Assembly (NCBI RefSeq): GCF_010093345.1
Contig: NZ_PDWT01000002.1
Span: 248,001-312,000, forward strand
Reading direction: 5' to 3'
Length of the DNA: 64,000 nucleotides
Source of the DNA: Pseudoxanthomonas yeongjuensis
GTDB lineage: Bacteria > Pseudomonadota > Gammaproteobacteria > Xanthomonadales > Xanthomonadaceae
Below the pieces are notes generated by a model. It was not told the DNA's origin and ran no database searches. It worked only from the letters and a program-made list of their open reading frames with translations. Each line of letters opens with the position of its first letter. The first letter of the stretch is position 1. Below, piece after piece: positions 32,243 to 41,336 of this stretch. The position numbers were made by a program, and so were the translations under genes.

Positions 32243-33097
32243 TCAGGCCATCTCGCAGATCAGTTCGCCGAAGGCGGTGGACGCGGGAGTCTTGCCGCCG
32301 CTGCTCCAGACCAGGGCGAAATCGATGTCGGGCAACGGTGGCAGGCCGTATTCCCCATCGATGATCTTCATCCCGGCCTTGAGGTCGTCGAAGGCGATCG
32401 CGCTGATCGCCAATCCCGCCAGCACGGCCGCGTGGATGCCCTCCTGGCTGTGCGAGGTGAAGACGATATGGCTATCGATGCCGGCTTCGTCGAGCGCGCG
32501 GACGCCCACCTGCCGATGCACGCAGGGCGGCGGGTAGAACGCGAACGGCAAGGGCGCGTCGCGCGGTGGCTCGAAGGTCTCGGCGACCACCCAGACGAGT
32601 CGCGCCCGCCGTAGCAGTCGTCCCCCCGTGGCCGGGTTGTCCGCAGCAGACAGCGAGATCACCACGGCCACATCCAGATCGCCGGTCCCGATCAGCGCCG
32701 GCAGGTCGAGATTGGCGCTGATGCTGGCGTCCAATCGCACCGCCGGGAAATCGCGCGCGAAACGCAACAGCAGCCGCGGAAGACGATCGCCCATGAAATT
32801 CTCCGGTGCGCCGAAGCGCACCGTACCCGACAGCGGAGAAGGGCGGAAACGCCGGGCCAGCGTATCGAACGAGAGCAGGATCCGCTGCGCGTGGCGAAGC
32901 AGTTCCTCGCCGTCTTCGGTGACCGTCAGGCTGCGCGTCGTGCGGCTGAGCAGGCGGCGGCCGACCTGTTCTTCCAGGCGCCGGATCTGGTGGCTGACAT
33001 CGGATTGGGTCAGGTGTTGACGCTGTGCCGCGCGGGTGAAGCTGCCGGTATCGGCAACCGCGACGAAGGTGCGCAGCAGGGTCGGGTCGAAGTCCAT
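32243..33097 (-). CDS. LysR family transcriptional regulator
   Basis: 284 residues. N-terminal LysR HTH (LLRTFVAVADTGSFTRAAQR, then LTQSDVSHQIRRLEEQVGRRL) and a substrate-binding-like domain with SGTVRFGAPENFMGDRLPRL. Divergent from the MFS transporter gene at 33319, the standard arrangement when a LysR protein controls an efflux gene. A 6-base inverted repeat lies between them at 33125-33150. Confidence 0.92.
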   Translation of the reverse strand: MDFDPTLLRTFVAVADTGSFTRAAQRQHLTQSDVSHQIRRLEEQVGRRLLSRTTRSLTVTEDGEELLRHAQRILLSFDTLARRFRPSPLSGTVRFGAPENFMGDRLPRLLLRFARDFPAVRLDASISANLDLPALIGTGDLDVAVVISLSAADNPATGGRLLRRARLVWVVAETFEPPRDAPLPFAFYPPPCVHRQVGVRALDEAGIDSHIVFTSHSQEGIHAAVLAGLAISAIAFDDLKAGMKIIDGEYGLPPLPDIDFALVWSSGGKTPASTAFGELICEMA

Positions 33098-33124
33098 GGT
33101 GACGCCGGATAAATGACGAAAATT

Positions 33125-33150
33125 AATGATAGTCGTAAAACTTAATCATT
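33125..33150. promoter_or_regulatory. Candidate LysR-type operator
   Basis: AATGAT and ATCATT face each other across 14 bases in an AT-rich patch (taatgatagtcgtaaaactt). The position 28 bases upstream of the LysR start suits autoregulation and control of the divergent transporter. Confidence 0.4.
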
Positions 33151-33318
33151 TCCCTCATCAGATCGCCTTGCCGATAATCCCGCCTTCGCTGCGGAGTATC
33201 GCGCCCGGCCCTCCGGGATCGCACCGTCCGCAGGGCTTGCCCGGGCACGCGCCAGCGGCTGCAAACGGCAGCGATCCGGAACCGCAACGTCCCGTACTTT
33301 CTTCGCTCCGGAGCCAAG

Positions 33319-34872
33319 ATGACCCGCATCAGCCACAACACGGCCGCCTTGATGGCCGTTTCCCTGTCTTCCCTGATGTTCGGTCTGGAGATATCCAGCG
33401 TGCCGGTGATCCTGCCGACGTTGGAGCGCGAGTTGCATGCGGATTTCCCGCAGATGCAGTGGATCATGAACGCCTACACGCTCGCCTGCACCTCGGTGCT
33501 GATGGCGATCGGCACGTTGGGCGACCGCTATGGACGCAAGCGCATCTTCATCATCGGCCTGGTCCTGTTCGGGCTCACTTCGTTGATCTGCGGCCTGGCC
33601 GGCAGCGCCTGGACGCTGGTCGCCGCACGATTCCTGCAGGGCGCCAGCGGCGGAGCGATATTGATCTGCGGTACGGCGATCCTTTCGCATCAGTTTCCAG
33701 CCGGTCGCGAACGTGCCTTCGCGTTTTCGGTGTGGGGCGTGGTGTTCGGCGTCGGGCTCGGCTTCGGGCCGATCATCGGCGGCGCGATCGTCGCCGTGTC
33801 CAATTGGCGCTGGGTGTTTCTGGTGCACGTGCCCTTGATGGCGGCGACCTTGCTTCCATTGCTGTTCGGTGTGCGCGAATCGCGCGATCCGCAGGCGAAG
33901 CGGCTCGACGGCCTCGGTATCGCCACGCTGTCGCTGGCGGTGTTCGGACTGGTCTTCTACATCACGCAGTCGCCCGGTCTGGGATGGGCCAGTCCCGCGG
34001 CGATCGGAATCGCGGCGACGACCGTGGCGGCGTTCGCCGCCTTCGCATGGGCCGAGAAGACCCATCCGCATCCCATGTTCGATTTTTCCGTGTTCAAGCT
34101 GCGCGATTTCTCCGGCGCCATGCTCGGGGCGATGGCGATGAATTTCAGCTTCTGGCCGTTCATCGTCTATCTGCCGATCTACCTGGAGGGCGTGCTGGGC
34201 TACGGCGTGTTCGTCGCCGGCGCGTGCCTGCTTGCGTACACGCTGCCGGCGTTGGTGATGCCGCCGCTGGCCGAGCGGTTGAGCCTGCGCTATCGGGCGG
34301 GAGGGGTGATCCCCGCGGGGTTGTTCGTGATCGGCGCAGGCTTCCTGTTGATGTGGGTCGGCGGCAACGCCGTAGTGGCCACTTGGGCAACGCTGCTGCC
34401 CGGCTTGATAACGGCCGGCATCGGACTGGGCCTGACCAACACGCCGGTGACGAACACGACGACCGGCTCGGTCCCGGGCGATCGGGCGGGCATGGCTTCG
34501 GGGATGGACATGAGCGCGCGCTTCATCAGCTTGTCGATCAATATCGCGATGATGGGATTCATCCTGCTGTCCGGCATCCATTCGAGTCTGCGGGACAGTT
34601 CAGGCGGCCGGATTGGCGCCGAACGCCTGCGCGCCGCGGCCGGTAAGATTGCCGCCGGCGATCTGTCCGCACTGGACGGCCTGCAAGCGTTGCCGCATGG
34701 CTCGGCTGCTTCCGACGCGGCGCACGTCGCGCTCGCGCACGGCTTCGATCTGCTGATGCTGTATGCGGCCCTGTGCGTCTGGCTGTTCGCGGCGTTGAGC
34801 CTGGTGCTCTTCAATGCAGGCAGGCTTCGAACGCCTGGAAGTAGATTCACCGGTGTGCGCCAGATCCCGTAG
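33319..34872 (+). CDS. MFS transporter, DHA2 (EmrB/QacA) type, 14 TM
   Basis: 517 residues with GGAG before the ATG. Motif A GTLGDRYGRKRIFIIG is clear in the loop after TM2, and motif C-like GVVFGVGLGFGPIIGGAIV is present. The length and hydrophobic pattern fit the 14-helix drug:H+ antiporters that export drugs or toxic metabolites. The short stretch before the last helix (SLRDSSGGRIGAERLRAAAG) is a periplasmic loop typical of this branch. Its TAG stop (34870-34872) lies in a REP-like GTAGGAGGGGTCGAGCG word. Probably controlled by the divergent LysR. Confidence 0.9.
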   Translation: MTRISHNTAALMAVSLSSLMFGLEISSVPVILPTLERELHADFPQMQWIMNAYTLACTSVLMAIGTLGDRYGRKRIFIIGLVLFGLTSLICGLAGSAWTLVAARFLQGASGGAILICGTAILSHQFPAGRERAFAFSVWGVVFGVGLGFGPIIGGAIVAVSNWRWVFLVHVPLMAATLLPLLFGVRESRDPQAKRLDGLGIATLSLAVFGLVFYITQSPGLGWASPAAIGIAATTVAAFAAFAWAEKTHPHPMFDFSVFKLRDFSGAMLGAMAMNFSFWPFIVYLPIYLEGVLGYGVFVAGACLLAYTLPALVMPPLAERLSLRYRAGGVIPAGLFVIGAGFLLMWVGGNAVVATWATLLPGLITAGIGLGLTNTPVTNTTTGSVPGDRAGMASGMDMSARFISLSINIAMMGFILLSGIHSSLRDSSGGRIGAERLRAAAGKIAAGDLSALDGLQALPHGSAASDAAHVALAHGFDLLMLYAALCVWLFAALSLVLFNAGRLRTPGSRFTGVRQIP

Positions 34873-34889
34873 GAGGGGTCGAGCGGAAT

Positions 34890-34918
34890 AGGTCGGGGTG
34901 AACGAAGTGAACCCCAAC
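34890..34918. repeat. REP family B half unit
   Basis: AGGTCGGGGTGAACGAAGTG and ACCCCAAC match the left half of the doublets at 5168 and 28946. It follows a family A-like word that contains the MFS stop codon. Confidence 0.65.
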
Positions 34919-35027
34919 GTTTCGGTTCCCCGACTCAAGGGTCGAAATGCTTTCAAGCAAGCGCTGCGAGTTCTTGGGGCTGCGCAGCAGGCAGAAGGTT
35001 TCCTCCAGCGCCATCATCATCGAGCGC

Positions 35028-35063
35028 CATCATCACAATGGCCCGCTGGCCATTGTGATGATG
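35028..35063. repeat. 16-base stem hairpin
   Basis: CATCATCACAATGGCC and its exact complement flank the loop CGCT. A CCATCATCATCGAGCG word repeats just before it. No gene is supported in 34919-35209; the hairpin may be part of a degraded cassette or short mobile element. Confidence 0.6.
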
Positions 35064-35209
35064 ATAGGCTCGTGGTCGTCGCAAGCACGGTCCATGGTGT
35101 CGGGCAATCTGGCCCGTGCAGAGCTGCAGATAATAGCGTCCATGGGCGTCTCCAGTTGTACGTATGTTTGCACAATGGGTGCAGGGCAACGTCAAGGGTC
35201 GGCACCAGG

Positions 35210-35262
35210 CAATTCTTCAAGCCGGAACCGCTTCGCGGAACGGCTCAATTCAGACGTTGGAC
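35210..35262. other. attC-like recombination site, upstream of GNAT cassette
   Basis: AATTCTTCAAGCCGGAACCG followed by a CTTCGCGG loop, CGGCTCAATTCAGAC and the core site GTTGGAC (35256-35262, consensus GTTRRRY). The inner part folds back on itself as integron attC sites do and resembles sites of Xanthomonas chromosomal integrons. The distal R'' box is degenerate. Confidence 0.75.
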
Positions 35263-35277
35263 CTTGGAGCAAGCATC

Positions 35278-35778
35278 ATGAGAATCCGAAAGGAAGGCCC
35301 CTCGGATACCGCAGCCATTGAGGCCGCGACTATCGCGGCATTCCAGAACGCCGCTCACACCAACCATGCCGAGCAATTTATCGTCAGGGCGCTGCGCGAC
35401 TCCGGCCAGCTCACCGTCTCTCTCGTTGCAGAGGACAATGACTCGATTATCGGGCATGTCGCCGTATCGCCCGTAGTTATTTCGAGCGATGCTCGAGGGT
35501 GGTATGGGCTTGGGCCAATCTCCGTAAGGCCAGAGCACCAAGGCCAGGGAGTTGGCGCTCAGCTCATGGAGCACGCGCTGGCGGAGTTGCGCACGTTGGG
35601 CGCTTCCGGATGCGTTGTGCTTGGAGAGCCTGGCTATTACTCGCGATTTGGCTTCAATGCGGAGCCTTCACTGGTGTTGCCTGGCGTCCCGGCGGAGTAT
35701 TTCCAAGCCATTTTGTTCGACGGTTCGCTGCCCCTTGGAACGGTCTCGTACCATGACTCGTTCGCAGCCAAGGCCTAA
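35278..35778 (+). CDS. GNAT N-acetyltransferase, integron-type gene cassette
   Basis: 166 residues from MRIRKEGPSDTAAIE. The acetyl-CoA-binding motif is visible: ISVRPEHQGQGVGAQLMEHALAEL (V/I-x-P-x-x-Q-G-x-G-x-G/A), followed by GCVVLGEPGYYSRFGF, the signature of the predicted acetyltransferase YhbS group. The substrate (small molecule or protein) is unknown. It begins 15 bases after an attC core GTTGGAC, and its stop TAA lies inside the next attC end GCCTAAC. This is the standard layout of a captured cassette. No integrase is in the window, so it is an orphan cassette. Confidence 0.9.
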   Translation: MRIRKEGPSDTAAIEAATIAAFQNAAHTNHAEQFIVRALRDSGQLTVSLVAEDNDSIIGHVAVSPVVISSDARGWYGLGPISVRPEHQGQGVGAQLMEHALAELRTLGASGCVVLGEPGYYSRFGFNAEPSLVLPGVPAEYFQAILFDGSLPLGTVSYHDSFAAKA

Positions 35779-35811
35779 CGGTTCATTCAAGCCGGAACCG
35801 CTTCGCGGTTC
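35773..35811. other. attC 5' half, downstream of GNAT cassette
   Basis: GCCTAAC (35773-35779) overlaps the GNAT stop codon and is followed by the same TTCAAGCCGGAACCGCTTCG core as the site at 35210. The 3' half is missing: unrelated sequence begins at about 35812. Confidence 0.75.
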
Positions 35812-36021
35812 TCGATCCGGCGATAGATGCGGTTCGCTCCGCTCACCACATCCTGCGAATCATCAATGGCTTGCGAATCGTCGCGTTCGCCGAAACCGCC
35901 GGTGGCTTCCACGGCCATGCCGCCCTTCGCGGACGGCCATCCTTGGCGGCGCAGTCCATCCTCACGCCGGCAGTACGGACGCCGCCTACAATCGCGCCGT
36001 CCACACACAGGAAGCACGCAT

Positions 36022-36210
36022 ATGTCGTCGTTGGCGATCTATCTCATCGGCATGGTGGTGTTGATCGGCGGTCTGGCCTATGGCGCGCACCTGGCCGGCC
36101 TGGCCACGCAATGGATCGCGGTGGGGGCGGTCGTGCTGCTGGGCATCGGCATCGTGACCGCGGTGTCACGCACCCGCAGCAAGGATCCGCCCGTCGATCC
36201 GGCCCCTTGA
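36022..36210 (+). CDS. Small two-helix membrane protein
   Basis: 62 residues: MSSLAIYLIGMVVLIGGLAY and TQWIAVGAVVLLGIGIVTAV are two membrane segments, ending in a short polar tail (SRTRSKDPPVDPAP). No family function recognised; similar tiny proteins are common in this family of bacteria. It stands alone, convergent to the serine hydrolase gene. Confidence 0.75.
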   Translation: MSSLAIYLIGMVVLIGGLAYGAHLAGLATQWIAVGAVVLLGIGIVTAVSRTRSKDPPVDPAP

Positions 36211-36231
36211 GCCAGGCTCCCGCCGCCAGCC

Positions 36232-37437
36232 CTAGTCGGGACTGGCCAGCTTCTCCTCGACCCGGCTGAAAGCCGAGCGCTCGCCCATTTCCGGCGCATC
36301 GTTGCCAGTGGCGAAATAGACCACCCCGGTGCCGCGCTTGCGATCCACCCACAGGCCGGCCAGCAGGCCGTAGGCGTTGCCGCTGTGGCCGATGCGCTGC
36401 ACGCCGTCGCCGAAGGGGTCGTTGTTGCAGTCGGGGTGTCTGGTGGCGAGGGTGGTGACGGCCAACCCGTACTCGCAGGTGAAGCCGCCGCGCGCGCGGA
36501 TCGGATCGTCGTCCTCGCCGGTGACGCCATTGCCCGGCGCATAGGTCCACAGCGGCTTCGCCATCATCCGCACCGATCCGGGTTTCAGGATCCGCACGCC
36601 GTCCACCTTGCCTTCGCCGAGCAGCAGCCGGCCGATCTTCGCCAGGCCGTTCGCGGAAATGCGCAGGCCGCCCTGCGGGCCGAACACATTGGGGCTCGCG
36701 CCGGCACGCCACTTCGACAGATCGCAACTGCCGTCGCTGGCCGGGGTGATGCCGCAGGCCGGTTTGCGGCCGTGGTTGTCGTCGACCACCGGCTTGCCGT
36801 CGGCGTACAGCACCACCGCGCGCGCGGCCGCGGCTTCGTCGCAGGTGGGCCAGCCGTAGCAGGCGGCGATGTCCAGCGGCTTCAGCACCAGCCGTTGCAT
36901 CAGCAGGTCGAAGCGCTCGCCGGTGGCGCGTTCCATGACCGCCGCCACCAGCGGGAAGCCGACGTTCGCATAGCGCCAGTAGCTGCCCGGCGCGTGCTCC
37001 ATGTCCCATGCGCGGGGATCGTCGAGCAGCGCCTTGAAATCGCCATCCAGCGGCACCTGCCAGTAGCCGGCCGCATCGGTCAGGCCGGCGCGATGCGACA
37101 GCAGCAGGCGCAGCGTGATCGGCGTGTCGGGCCACTTCGGGTGGCGCAGCTTCCAGCCCAGCGTTGCCGACACGTCGGCGTCGAGGTCGAGCTTGCCTTG
37201 CTCGACCAGGCGCATCGCGCCGAGAGCGGCCACCAGTTTCGAAATCGATGCGATCCGCACCGGATCGTCGGCGGTGACCGCGCGGCCGGCAGCGGCATCG
37301 GCCAGGCCGGCGACGCGCGTGTCGGTGATGCCGTGGCGGTCGAAGGCCACGCGCACGGTGGCGACGGGCTCGCCGCCGAACGCGGGCGCGGTGGCGAGCA
37401 ACAGCGGCAGGATCAGGCGGTGCAGGATTTTTTTCAT
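36232..37437 (-). CDS. Beta-lactamase/DD-peptidase-like serine hydrolase, exported
   Basis: 401 residues with a signal peptide (ILHRLILPLLLATAPAFG). Class C-like catalytic motifs are visible: SISK (Ser-x-x-Lys, in RIASISKLVAALG), YANVGF (Tyr-x-Asn) and GHSGNAYG in the place of KTG. The Gly-rich central part and length fit the serine hydrolase family that includes esterases, D-aminopeptidases and penicillin-binding proteins more often than true beta-lactamases. Substrate unknown. Confidence 0.88.
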   Translation of the reverse strand: MKKILHRLILPLLLATAPAFGGEPVATVRVAFDRHGITDTRVAGLADAAAGRAVTADDPVRIASISKLVAALGAMRLVEQGKLDLDADVSATLGWKLRHPKWPDTPITLRLLLSHRAGLTDAAGYWQVPLDGDFKALLDDPRAWDMEHAPGSYWRYANVGFPLVAAVMERATGERFDLLMQRLVLKPLDIAACYGWPTCDEAAAARAVVLYADGKPVVDDNHGRKPACGITPASDGSCDLSKWRAGASPNVFGPQGGLRISANGLAKIGRLLLGEGKVDGVRILKPGSVRMMAKPLWTYAPGNGVTGEDDDPIRARGGFTCEYGLAVTTLATRHPDCNNDPFGDGVQRIGHSGNAYGLLAGLWVDRKRGTGVVYFATGNDAPEMGERSAFSRVEEKLASPD

Positions 37438-37521
37438 GCCTGCGAGTCTAACGTCTCATGCAGCCGAACCGAAACGGCAGGAAGCCCCGCAGGACGGATC
37501 GAGTTGCGCATCCGGGAGGGC

Positions 37522-38964
37522 CTACACCGCGACCGCCTTCCACTTGCCGCGCGAGAACAGCCACAGCGTGAACAGGCCGACCGAGGTCTCGGACACGAAC
37601 ACGGCCCAGAACACGCCGGTGTGTTGCCAGCCCAGATGGATCGCCAGCCAGTACGACAGCGGGATCTGGATCAGCCAGAAGAACACCACGTTGATCCAGG
37701 TCGGCGTGGCCGTATCGCCGGCGCCGTTGAACGCCTGCACCGAGACCATCCACCAGCCATAGACGAAGAACGAGTACGACAGGATCCGCAGCCATTCCGC
37801 ACCGATCGCGACGACCCGCGGGTCGCTGCTGAACAGCGCGACCAGTTCGCGCGGCAACAGGAAGAACAACGCCGACACCGCGACCAGGTAGGCCATGTTG
37901 TACCAGCCGATCCGCCACACCGAGGCTTCGGCGCGCTCCGGCTGCCGCGCGCCCAGGTTCTGCCCGACCAGAGTCGCCGCGGCATTCGACATGCCCCACG
38001 CCGGCATCGTCGTGAACATCATGATGCGGATCGCGATCGTCGCGCCGGCGACCGCCTCGCTGCCGATGCTGGCCAGGATCCGCATCAGGAAGATCCACGA
38101 GGTCATCGCCACGATCATCTGGCCGACCCCGCCCAGCGAGGTGCGCACGATGCTCCACGCGATCGCGCCGTGCCAGGCCAGTTGCGCGGCCGCCACGCGG
38201 ATGTGCTTGCCGCCGCGGAACAGGGTCCACAGCTGGTACAGCACGCCGCTGCCGCGACCGATGACGGTGGCGACCGCCGCGCCTTCGATGCCCATCTCCG
38301 GAAACGGACCGATGCCGAAGATCAGCAACGGGCACAGCACGATGTTCAGGCCGTTGGCGAGCCACAGCACGCGCATGGCGATGGCGGCATCGCCGGCGCC
38401 GCGGAAGATCGCGTTGATCACGAACAGCAGCAGGATCACCGCGTTGCTGCCCAGCATCCATTGCGTGTAGCGGTAGCCGTGTTCCAGGGTCCAGGCGTCG
38501 GCGCCCATCAGCCGCAGCAGGTCCTGCGCATAGACGATGCCGACCACCGCGACCGGCAGCGACACCAGCAACGCGATGAAGATGGCCTGCACCGCGGTGA
38601 TCGCGGCCTCGTCGCGCTTGCCCTCGCCGATACGCCGGGCGACGACCGCGGTCACCGCCATGGCCAGGCCCATCGCGACCGCGTACAGCAGGAACAGGTA
38701 GCTCTCGGTCAGCCCCACCGTGGCCACGGCCGACGAGCCGAGCTTGGCGACGAAGAAGATGTCCACCACCGCGAACGTGGATTCCAGGACCAGCTCCAGC
38801 ACCATGGGCACCGCAAGCAGGAACACCGCCTTGCGCAGCGGGATCCTGGTGTAGTCGGCGTTGGTGCCGCGAATCGCTTCGCGCAACCCGGCCCACAGCG
38901 AAGGGGGAGGCGGCAACACGGCCTCGGATCCGGGTTGCGGGTCGTTGTGCGGTTCGGTGTTCAT
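37522..38964 (-). CDS. MATE family efflux transporter
   Basis: 480 residues from MNTEPHNDPQ. Twelve hydrophobic segments in two related halves (FLLAVPMVLELVLESTFAVVDIFFVAKLG in the first; MTSWIFLMRILASIGSEAVAG in the second) give the MATE fold. Na+- or H+-driven export of cationic drugs or metabolites is the family role. A further 25 codons upstream lack family similarity. Confidence 0.92.
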   Translation of the reverse strand: MNTEPHNDPQPGSEAVLPPPPSLWAGLREAIRGTNADYTRIPLRKAVFLLAVPMVLELVLESTFAVVDIFFVAKLGSSAVATVGLTESYLFLLYAVAMGLAMAVTAVVARRIGEGKRDEAAITAVQAIFIALLVSLPVAVVGIVYAQDLLRLMGADAWTLEHGYRYTQWMLGSNAVILLLFVINAIFRGAGDAAIAMRVLWLANGLNIVLCPLLIFGIGPFPEMGIEGAAVATVIGRGSGVLYQLWTLFRGGKHIRVAAAQLAWHGAIAWSIVRTSLGGVGQMIVAMTSWIFLMRILASIGSEAVAGATIAIRIMMFTTMPAWGMSNAAATLVGQNLGARQPERAEASVWRIGWYNMAYLVAVSALFFLLPRELVALFSSDPRVVAIGAEWLRILSYSFFVYGWWMVSVQAFNGAGDTATPTWINVVFFWLIQIPLSYWLAIHLGWQHTGVFWAVFVSETSVGLFTLWLFSRGKWKAVAV

Positions 38965-39481
38965 CGGTGGGCATCCCTGGGGTGCGAGGGTTCGTCGCGA
39001 GATTCTAGGGGCAGTGGATCCTGGCCCGGTCATGCGCATTCAGGGGTGCGACGAAGCAGGATCCATGGAATCGACATCCCGACAGGCCAACGTCGTATCC
39101 GATCGAAGGCGTGCAATGCGATGGGGAGCGCCATGCCGGACCCGCGAGGCCACGAAAGCAGCCCGTCTCGGCAGGGAATGCCTGGCGTATGCTCCGGGGC
39201 AGGGGCGACAAGCCATGCGGAAGCGCAGGGAGTTCTTGATGGATGCAGCTGTCTTCCGGGTCGCTATGTTCCCGATGGGTTCGGTCGCAGCGCACGCCCT
39301 GCTCTCGCAGCGATTCCTCGATGGAAGCCGCCCGCGCGATGCTTGCGCGTGCGGCCTCGCGCCGACACCCTCCTATTGCCGAAGATCACGAGCCCGCATC
39401 GTGCATGTGCCGACCGGAAGGCATGCATCGCGACGACGCGCCATCACTTCCCCAAACCTTCCGGCCGCATGGAGAATCACC
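38965..39481. other. 517-base gap without a supported gene
   Basis: Divergent region between the MATE and amidohydrolase genes. Both strands have open frames, but none with recognisable domains. It should contain both promoters; I could not identify them. Confidence 0.4.
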
Positions 39482-41206
39482 GTGAGAACCCTTGCCCTGG
39501 GAATCAGTTTCGCCTTCCTGGCGTTGGCGGGTTGCGCCAAGCCTGCTGAAAACGCAGCGATCGCATCGGCCAATGCCGCCGACGCGATCTACTTCGGCGG
39601 CGACATCGTGACCGTCAACGATGCGCAGCCGAGCGCGGAAGCTGTCGCGGTCAAGGACGGAAAGATCGTCGCCGTGGGCACGCTCGCCGAGCTTAGCGCC
39701 GCTTCCAGGGGAGCCGGCACCCGCATGATCGACCTGCAGGGCAAGACCCTGTTGCCCGGCTTCATCGATCCGCACAGCCATTTCATGAGCGGCATGGCGA
39801 TGGAAGACCAGGCCAATGTCACCGCGCCGCCGGTCGGTCCGGCGAGCACCGCCGCCGAAATCGTCGCCGAGCTGCAGAAGTTCGCCAGGGCCAAGGCCAA
39901 GAAGCCCGGCGACCTCATCCTGGGCTATGGCTATGACGACAACATGCTGCCCGGCGACCATCCCCTGACCCGGGACGACCTGGATCCGGCTTTCCCAGAC
40001 AACCCCGTGATCGTCCTGCACGTCTCGGCCCACGGCGCGGTGCTGAACTCGGCGGCGCTGAAGAAGTTCGGCATCTCGGCGGCCACCAAGACGCCGCCGG
40101 GCGGCGTGATCGCGCGCAAGCCGGGCAGCCAGGAGCCCACCGGACTGTTGATGGAAACCGCGTGGATCTCGCTGCACGAACAGATGCCGGCCTCCGCCCC
40201 GGAACTGGAAGCGGGGCAGATCAAGTTCGCCCAGGATCTTTATGCGGCCGCGGGCGTCACCACGGCGCAGGATGGCGCCTCGATGGCACCGCAGGTCGAG
40301 GTGCTGCAGCGTGCCGCCGATCGTGGTGAATTGTTCATCGACGTCATCTCCTATCCTTTCATCGGCGATCTCGACAAGATCCTGGCCGCGCACCCGGCTT
40401 CCTCGTTCGGCAAATACGACCATCGCCTGAAGCTGGGTGGCTGCAAGATCATGGCGGACGGTTCGCCGCAGGGCAGGACCGCCTTCTTCACCACGCCTTA
40501 CCTCACTGGTGGCCCCGGGGGCGAGAAGGACTGGAAGGGCGAGCCGACTTTCCCGCAGGACGTGCTCAACGGCATGTTCAAGAAGTGCTACGACAACGGC
40601 CTGCAGGTCATCGCCCACGCCAACGGCGACGCCGCGATCGACGCGGTGCTGAAGGGCCACGAGACCGCGACCGCCGGCGCGGCCGACAAGGATCGTCGCA
40701 CCGTGATCATCCATTCCCAGTTCGTGCGCAAGGACCAGCTGCAGAAATACGTCGATTACAGGATGATCCCGTCGTTCTACACCGAGCACACTTTCTTCTT
40801 CGGCGAGGCGCACATCAAGAACCGGGGTCTGGAGCAGGCGTCGTTCATCAGTCCGATGAGGACCGCCCTGGCGATGGGCCTGAAGCCCACCAACCACACC
40901 GACTTCAGCGTCGTGCCGATCGACCAGATGATGGTGGTCTGGTCCGCGGTGAACAGGAAGCTGCGCAGCGGAGAGGTGCTGGGACCGGATGAGCGGATCG
41001 GCCCGCTGGATGCGGTCAAGGCCATCACCATCAACGCCGCCTACCAGTACCACGAAGAGGGCAGCAAGGGTTCGATCGAACCGGGCAAGCTGGCCGACCT
41101 GGTGGTCCTGGACGGCAACCCGATGAAGGTCGAGCCGGATGCGATCAAGGACATCAAGGTGGTGGAGACGATCAAGGAAGGAAAAACCATCTATACCGCA
41201 CCATGA
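39482..41206 (+). CDS. Amidohydrolase lipoprotein (YtcJ-like)
   Basis: 574 residues from a GTG codon that starts a lipoprotein signal (ALGISFAFLALAGC, lipobox LAGC). The metal-binding FIDPHSHF (HxH), His in VIIHSQFV and the C-terminal Asp region (NHTDFSVVP) are those of the amidohydrolase/YtcJ family, zinc enzymes that cut amide or formamide bonds. The C-terminus (SKGSIEPGKLADLVVLDGNP) is the composite beta-sandwich typical of the superfamily. An in-frame extension upstream is rejected because it lacks similarity and covers the promoter. Probably periplasmic; substrate unknown. Confidence 0.88.
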   Translation: MRTLALGISFAFLALAGCAKPAENAAIASANAADAIYFGGDIVTVNDAQPSAEAVAVKDGKIVAVGTLAELSAASRGAGTRMIDLQGKTLLPGFIDPHSHFMSGMAMEDQANVTAPPVGPASTAAEIVAELQKFARAKAKKPGDLILGYGYDDNMLPGDHPLTRDDLDPAFPDNPVIVLHVSAHGAVLNSAALKKFGISAATKTPPGGVIARKPGSQEPTGLLMETAWISLHEQMPASAPELEAGQIKFAQDLYAAAGVTTAQDGASMAPQVEVLQRAADRGELFIDVISYPFIGDLDKILAAHPASSFGKYDHRLKLGGCKIMADGSPQGRTAFFTTPYLTGGPGGEKDWKGEPTFPQDVLNGMFKKCYDNGLQVIAHANGDAAIDAVLKGHETATAGAADKDRRTVIIHSQFVRKDQLQKYVDYRMIPSFYTEHTFFFGEAHIKNRGLEQASFISPMRTALAMGLKPTNHTDFSVVPIDQMMVVWSAVNRKLRSGEVLGPDERIGPLDAVKAITINAAYQYHEEGSKGSIEPGKLADLVVLDGNPMKVEPDAIKDIKVVETIKEGKTIYTAP

Positions 41207-41336
41207 AGCGGTGCCGGACACGCGACGGGAGCGACAAGGTCGAGTGCCCGGGTTCCGTAGAATGGATGAGCCTGCTTCGCCGTTGGAAACCTTTCGCCCC
41301 ATCCAATCCGCGAATCAAGTCTCGCGTCCGCCGATT

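Noticed and set aside
33319..34872. MFS gene as the exporter for a RiPP
   Set aside because: It is over 1.4 kb from the borosin operon, on the other strand and paired with its own LysR regulator, so nothing in the layout supports the link.
34953..35195. 80-codon minus-strand frame over the hairpin near the integron cassette
   Set aside because: Its His/Met runs come from the CATCAT hairpin repeat; no ribosome site and no family resemblance.
36232..37437. Resistance beta-lactamase
   Set aside because: SxxK and YxN are present but the KTG box is replaced by HSG; the wider serine hydrolase family is the safer call.
36385..39549. 1054-codon open frame on the plus strand
   Set aside because: Antisense to the serine hydrolase and MATE genes, which have clear motifs. 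The translation is low-complexity His/Arg/Gln.
39386..41302. 638-codon frame on the minus strand
   Set aside because: Antisense to the amidohydrolase, whose metal motifs and lipobox are unmistakable.
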